From NCBI GenBank assembly GCA_016719055.1, contig JADKAW010000021.1, positions 59,042-123,041 of the forward strand: DNA of 64,000 nt. Direction: 5' to 3'. This document shows positions 62,693 through 64,000 of the stretch, in pieces. Each line of letters starts with the position of its first letter. The first letter of the stretch is position 1. The position numbers and the translations under genes were made by a program. Source of the stretch: Candidatus Rhodoferax mariagerensis (GTDB lineage: Bacteria; Pseudomonadota; Gammaproteobacteria; Burkholderiales; Burkholderiaceae_C). A model generated the notes under the pieces. That model was not told the origin of the DNA, made no database searches, and saw only the letters and a program-made list of their open reading frames with translations.

Positions 62693-63025
62693 ATGAAGTG
62701 GGAGATCAAGTATCACGATGAGAAGTTGCAGGCTGATGTGCTGACGTTACCGCCGGGAATTTTGGCTAGATACTTTCATTGCACCGATCGCATGGTTGAG
62801 TTTGGCCCAGATTTGGGAATGCCTCACACACGGGTAATGAGCATGGGACTCTTCGAGTTGCGTTTGAAATCCCGTGAAGGTATTGGACGGGTGTTTTATT
62901 GCGCCTTGGTGGATCGCAAGATCGTCATGCTCCATCAGTTTGTGAAAAAAACCGATAAGACACCGCCCAAAGATTTGGCACTTGCGCGCAAGCGAATGAA
63001 GGAGTGGAAAAATGTTGACACATAA
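62693..63025 (+). CDS. higB: HigB-like toxin (phage Gp49-like, RelE superfamily)
   Basis: A 110-residue protein, with ADVLTLPPGILARYFHCTDR, GLFELRLKSREGIGRVFYCA, the core of Gp49-like toxins, and IVMLHQFVKKTDKTPPKDLA plus LARKRMKEWK. Such toxins cleave mRNA on the ribosome. It precedes and overlaps its antitoxin by 14 bases, the toxin-first order of HigBA-type systems. It lies in the cassette after the intron. Confidence 0.85.
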   Translation: MKWEIKYHDEKLQADVLTLPPGILARYFHCTDRMVEFGPDLGMPHTRVMSMGLFELRLKSREGIGRVFYCALVDRKIVMLHQFVKKTDKTPPKDLALARKRMKEWKNVDT

Positions 63026-63359
63026 ACAACTTCGCACCAAGGCACTGGCTAGTGCTGTGGTAAAGGCGGAATACGAAAAACTGGCCGATGAATTTTCCCT
63101 TTTGGACGAGTTCTTGAAGGCGCGGGCCGCGCAAGGTCTAACCCAGGCTCAGGTGGCAGAAAAGATCGGTACCACGCAGTCTGCGGTTGCGCGTATGGAG
63201 TCGGGTAGCGGCAAGCATTCACCATCTCTGGCAACGCTGACCAAGTATGCGGATGCTTTGGGGTGCAAGCTGGAGGTTCGGTTGGTTCGCAGGCCTCGGC
63301 CAGCGAGAAATTTAACTGGTGGTCCAAGCCCGACAACGCCCAAACGCGTTGCGGCTTGA
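63012..63359 (+). CDS. higA: HigA-like antitoxin (XRE helix-turn-helix)
   Basis: A 115-residue protein with an XRE helix-turn-helix, AQGLTQAQVAEKIGTTQSAV and ARMESGSGKHSPSLATLTKY. A clear GGAG precedes ATG 63012. It should neutralise the toxin and repress the operon. Its last 16 or so codons (from 63310) fall within the attC site, so the C-terminal tail is encoded by recombination-site DNA. Confidence 0.85.
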   Translation: MLTHKQLRTKALASAVVKAEYEKLADEFSLLDEFLKARAAQGLTQAQVAEKIGTTQSAVARMESGSGKHSPSLATLTKYADALGCKLEVRLVRRPRPARNLTGGPSPTTPKRVAA

Positions 63360-63373
63360 CTTCAAAGTTAAGT
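63310..63373 (+). other. attC site 2
   Basis: R'' ATTTAAC (63310-63316), five-base spacer TGGTG, L'' GTCCAAGCC with one unpaired C, a centre with CAACGC/GCGTTG, L' GGCTTGAC (63353-63360), six-base spacer TTCAAA, and R' GTTAAGT (63367-63373). R'' is the exact reverse complement of GTTAAAT, the sequence that begins this cassette once the intron is removed, as expected for a true gene cassette. Confidence 0.8.
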
Positions 63374-63467
63374 CGCCATCTTGAACGGCAGCTTTGGCGG
63401 GTCGCATTTGACCGCTATCAGCCTCAAGTAGTCTGTCAACTTGAATTCAACAAACAAAACTCTTCAG

Positions 63468-63525
63468 CTATAAATAACAGAGCTATCAGAACATATAGAA
63501 CGTGGGCTACAGGCTAATTTGACAT
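63468..63525. repeat. Dispersed 50-bp repeat, intergenic copy
   Basis: Contains AACAGAGCTATCAGAACATA and GAACGTGGGCTACAGGCTAA TTTG, the ATAGC...GGGCTAGAGGC-TTTTG layout of the family. It follows the cassette array. Confidence 0.5.
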
Positions 63526-63638
63526 ATAAGCGTCAAGTATCCAGCATCATTCCTGCCATTGCAATCCTCATTCCGTTAACAGCGTAGACGAATCGCTTGC
63601 GGTATTCAACCCCCTCGCGCCTGCACAACCGTATCGGT

Positions 63639-63708
63639 GCAGTAGCCGGACAGGGCGACCCCGATTTCTGGTACTCCAGCATGAGGGGTTGCCCTGTCCG
63701 GCTGCTGC
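63639..63708. repeat. Long hairpin with conserved 22-nt loop, copy 2
   Basis: Arms 63639-63662 and 63685-63708 (24 bases each) pair with two mismatches. The loop (63663-63684) contains GATTTCTGGTACTCCAG, the reverse complement of the loop in copy 1. The arm sequence (GCCGGACAGGGC core) differs from copy 1, so the stem is kept by pairing rather than by sequence. Confidence 0.85.
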
Positions 63709-63761
63709 GCAGTACCAAGCCATTGCGCAAGCCGCCCTACCCAAACTGCACGCAGCCTTGT

Positions 63762-64000
63762 TCAGTCATAAACCGGGGGCTCGCCGTCGGGTCGGTCTTT
63801 GAACCGCTTGTGCACCCAGTAGTACTGATCAGGCATGCTGCCGATCAGGTCTTGCAGGCGCTGGTTCATCAAGGTGGTGTCGGCCAGCAGATCGTCAGTC
63901 GGAAAACCCGGCCAGGCCGGCAAGACCTCAACCGTGTAACCTGCCCGTGTCATGCGTGTTACCACCGGTACCACCTTGGCGCGCCCGAGCCGGGCAAACG
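63762..64000 (-). CDS. LpxL/HtrB-type lipid A acyltransferase (3' part)
   Basis: The frame is open to the window edge, so only about 78 C-terminal residues are seen. It reads FARLGRAKVVPVVTRMTRAG, YTVEVLPAWPGFPTDDLLAD and DLIGSMPDQYYWVHKRFKDR, where the WVHKRFK stretch is typical of late lipid A acyltransferases. These inner-membrane enzymes add secondary acyl chains to lipid A. The catalytic HX4D box lies outside the window. Confidence 0.88.
   Translation of the reverse strand, partial: FARLGRAKVVPVVTRMTRAGYTVEVLPAWPGFPTDDLLADTTLMNQRLQDLIGSMPDQYYWVHKRFKDRPDGEPPVYD

Larger units (their letters stand above)
63374..63761. other. Gap between cassette array and lpxL-type gene
   Basis: Nearly 390 bp with no convincing gene. 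It holds a copy of the dispersed repeat (63468-63525) and the second conserved-loop hairpin (63639-63708). No third full attC was found. Confidence 0.55.

Overview
The window looks like chromosomal DNA of a Comamonadaceae betaproteobacterium of the Rhodoferax/Polaromonas type. This rests on the gene content (OxyR next to a DyP peroxidase and UbiA, a Glp-type glycerol ABC transporter, the ribosomal spc/alpha gene order, MCPs ending in a WETF tail) and on a dispersed repeat of about 50 bp that I recall from this family. No database search was possible; all assignments come from reading the proteins and the DNA.

Layout. 1-7.5 kb: the end of lptE, an ALDH7-type aldehyde dehydrogenase divergent from arginase, a broken chemotaxis receptor, a degenerate GGDEF-like protein, a TPR/GT-C membrane protein, an S11 D,D-carboxypeptidase and a DUF3617 protein. 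7.5-10.4 kb is a decayed region: hairpin repeat, PIN-like scrap, two transposase remnants and a broken DUF4347/Ig-like adhesin. 10.4-17.5 kb: QseBC-like two-component system, cytochrome c plus a frameshifted sulfide-dehydrogenase-like flavoprotein, ilvE, a zinc-ribbon protein, waaF and a decayed toxin-antitoxin pair. 17.5-21.7 kb: ABM monooxygenase, oxyR, DyP peroxidase, ubiA, proC. 21.8-32.2 kb is a full glycerol module: glpK and glpR on the minus strand, glpSTPQUV and glpD on the plus strand. These proteins import glycerol through an ABC transporter, phosphorylate it and oxidise glycerol-3-phosphate, with a DeoR-family regulator. 32.3-41.4 kb: spc and alpha ribosomal operons (rplN to rplQ, with secY, infA and rpoA), an initiator tRNA and a terminator.

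41.4-47.2 kb: a GntR / class III aminotransferase / glutamine-synthetase-like amine-utilisation cluster, a B12-binding radical SAM protein and a YchJ protein. 47.5-51.8 kb: an AAA-ATPase-like/PD-(D/E)XK (DUF1703) gene that appears split by IS110 and IS66 remnants. 52-59.8 kb: a PglL/Wzy-type ligase, fba, an AspT/YidE antiporter, a SnoaL-like protein, lrgAB and a GlcD-like oxidase. 60.2-63.4 kb is the most interesting part: a small integron-type cassette array (attC sites) carrying a DUF1801 gene and a HigBA-like toxin-antitoxin pair, with a group II intron inserted exactly in the GTTRRRY core of the attC between them. The window ends in the 3' part of an LpxL-type acyltransferase gene.

Housekeeping genes are intact, while accessory genes show many frameshifts, internal deletions and stops. 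The decay is therefore probably real, although a few single-base events in homopolymers (13613-13617) could be sequencing errors.
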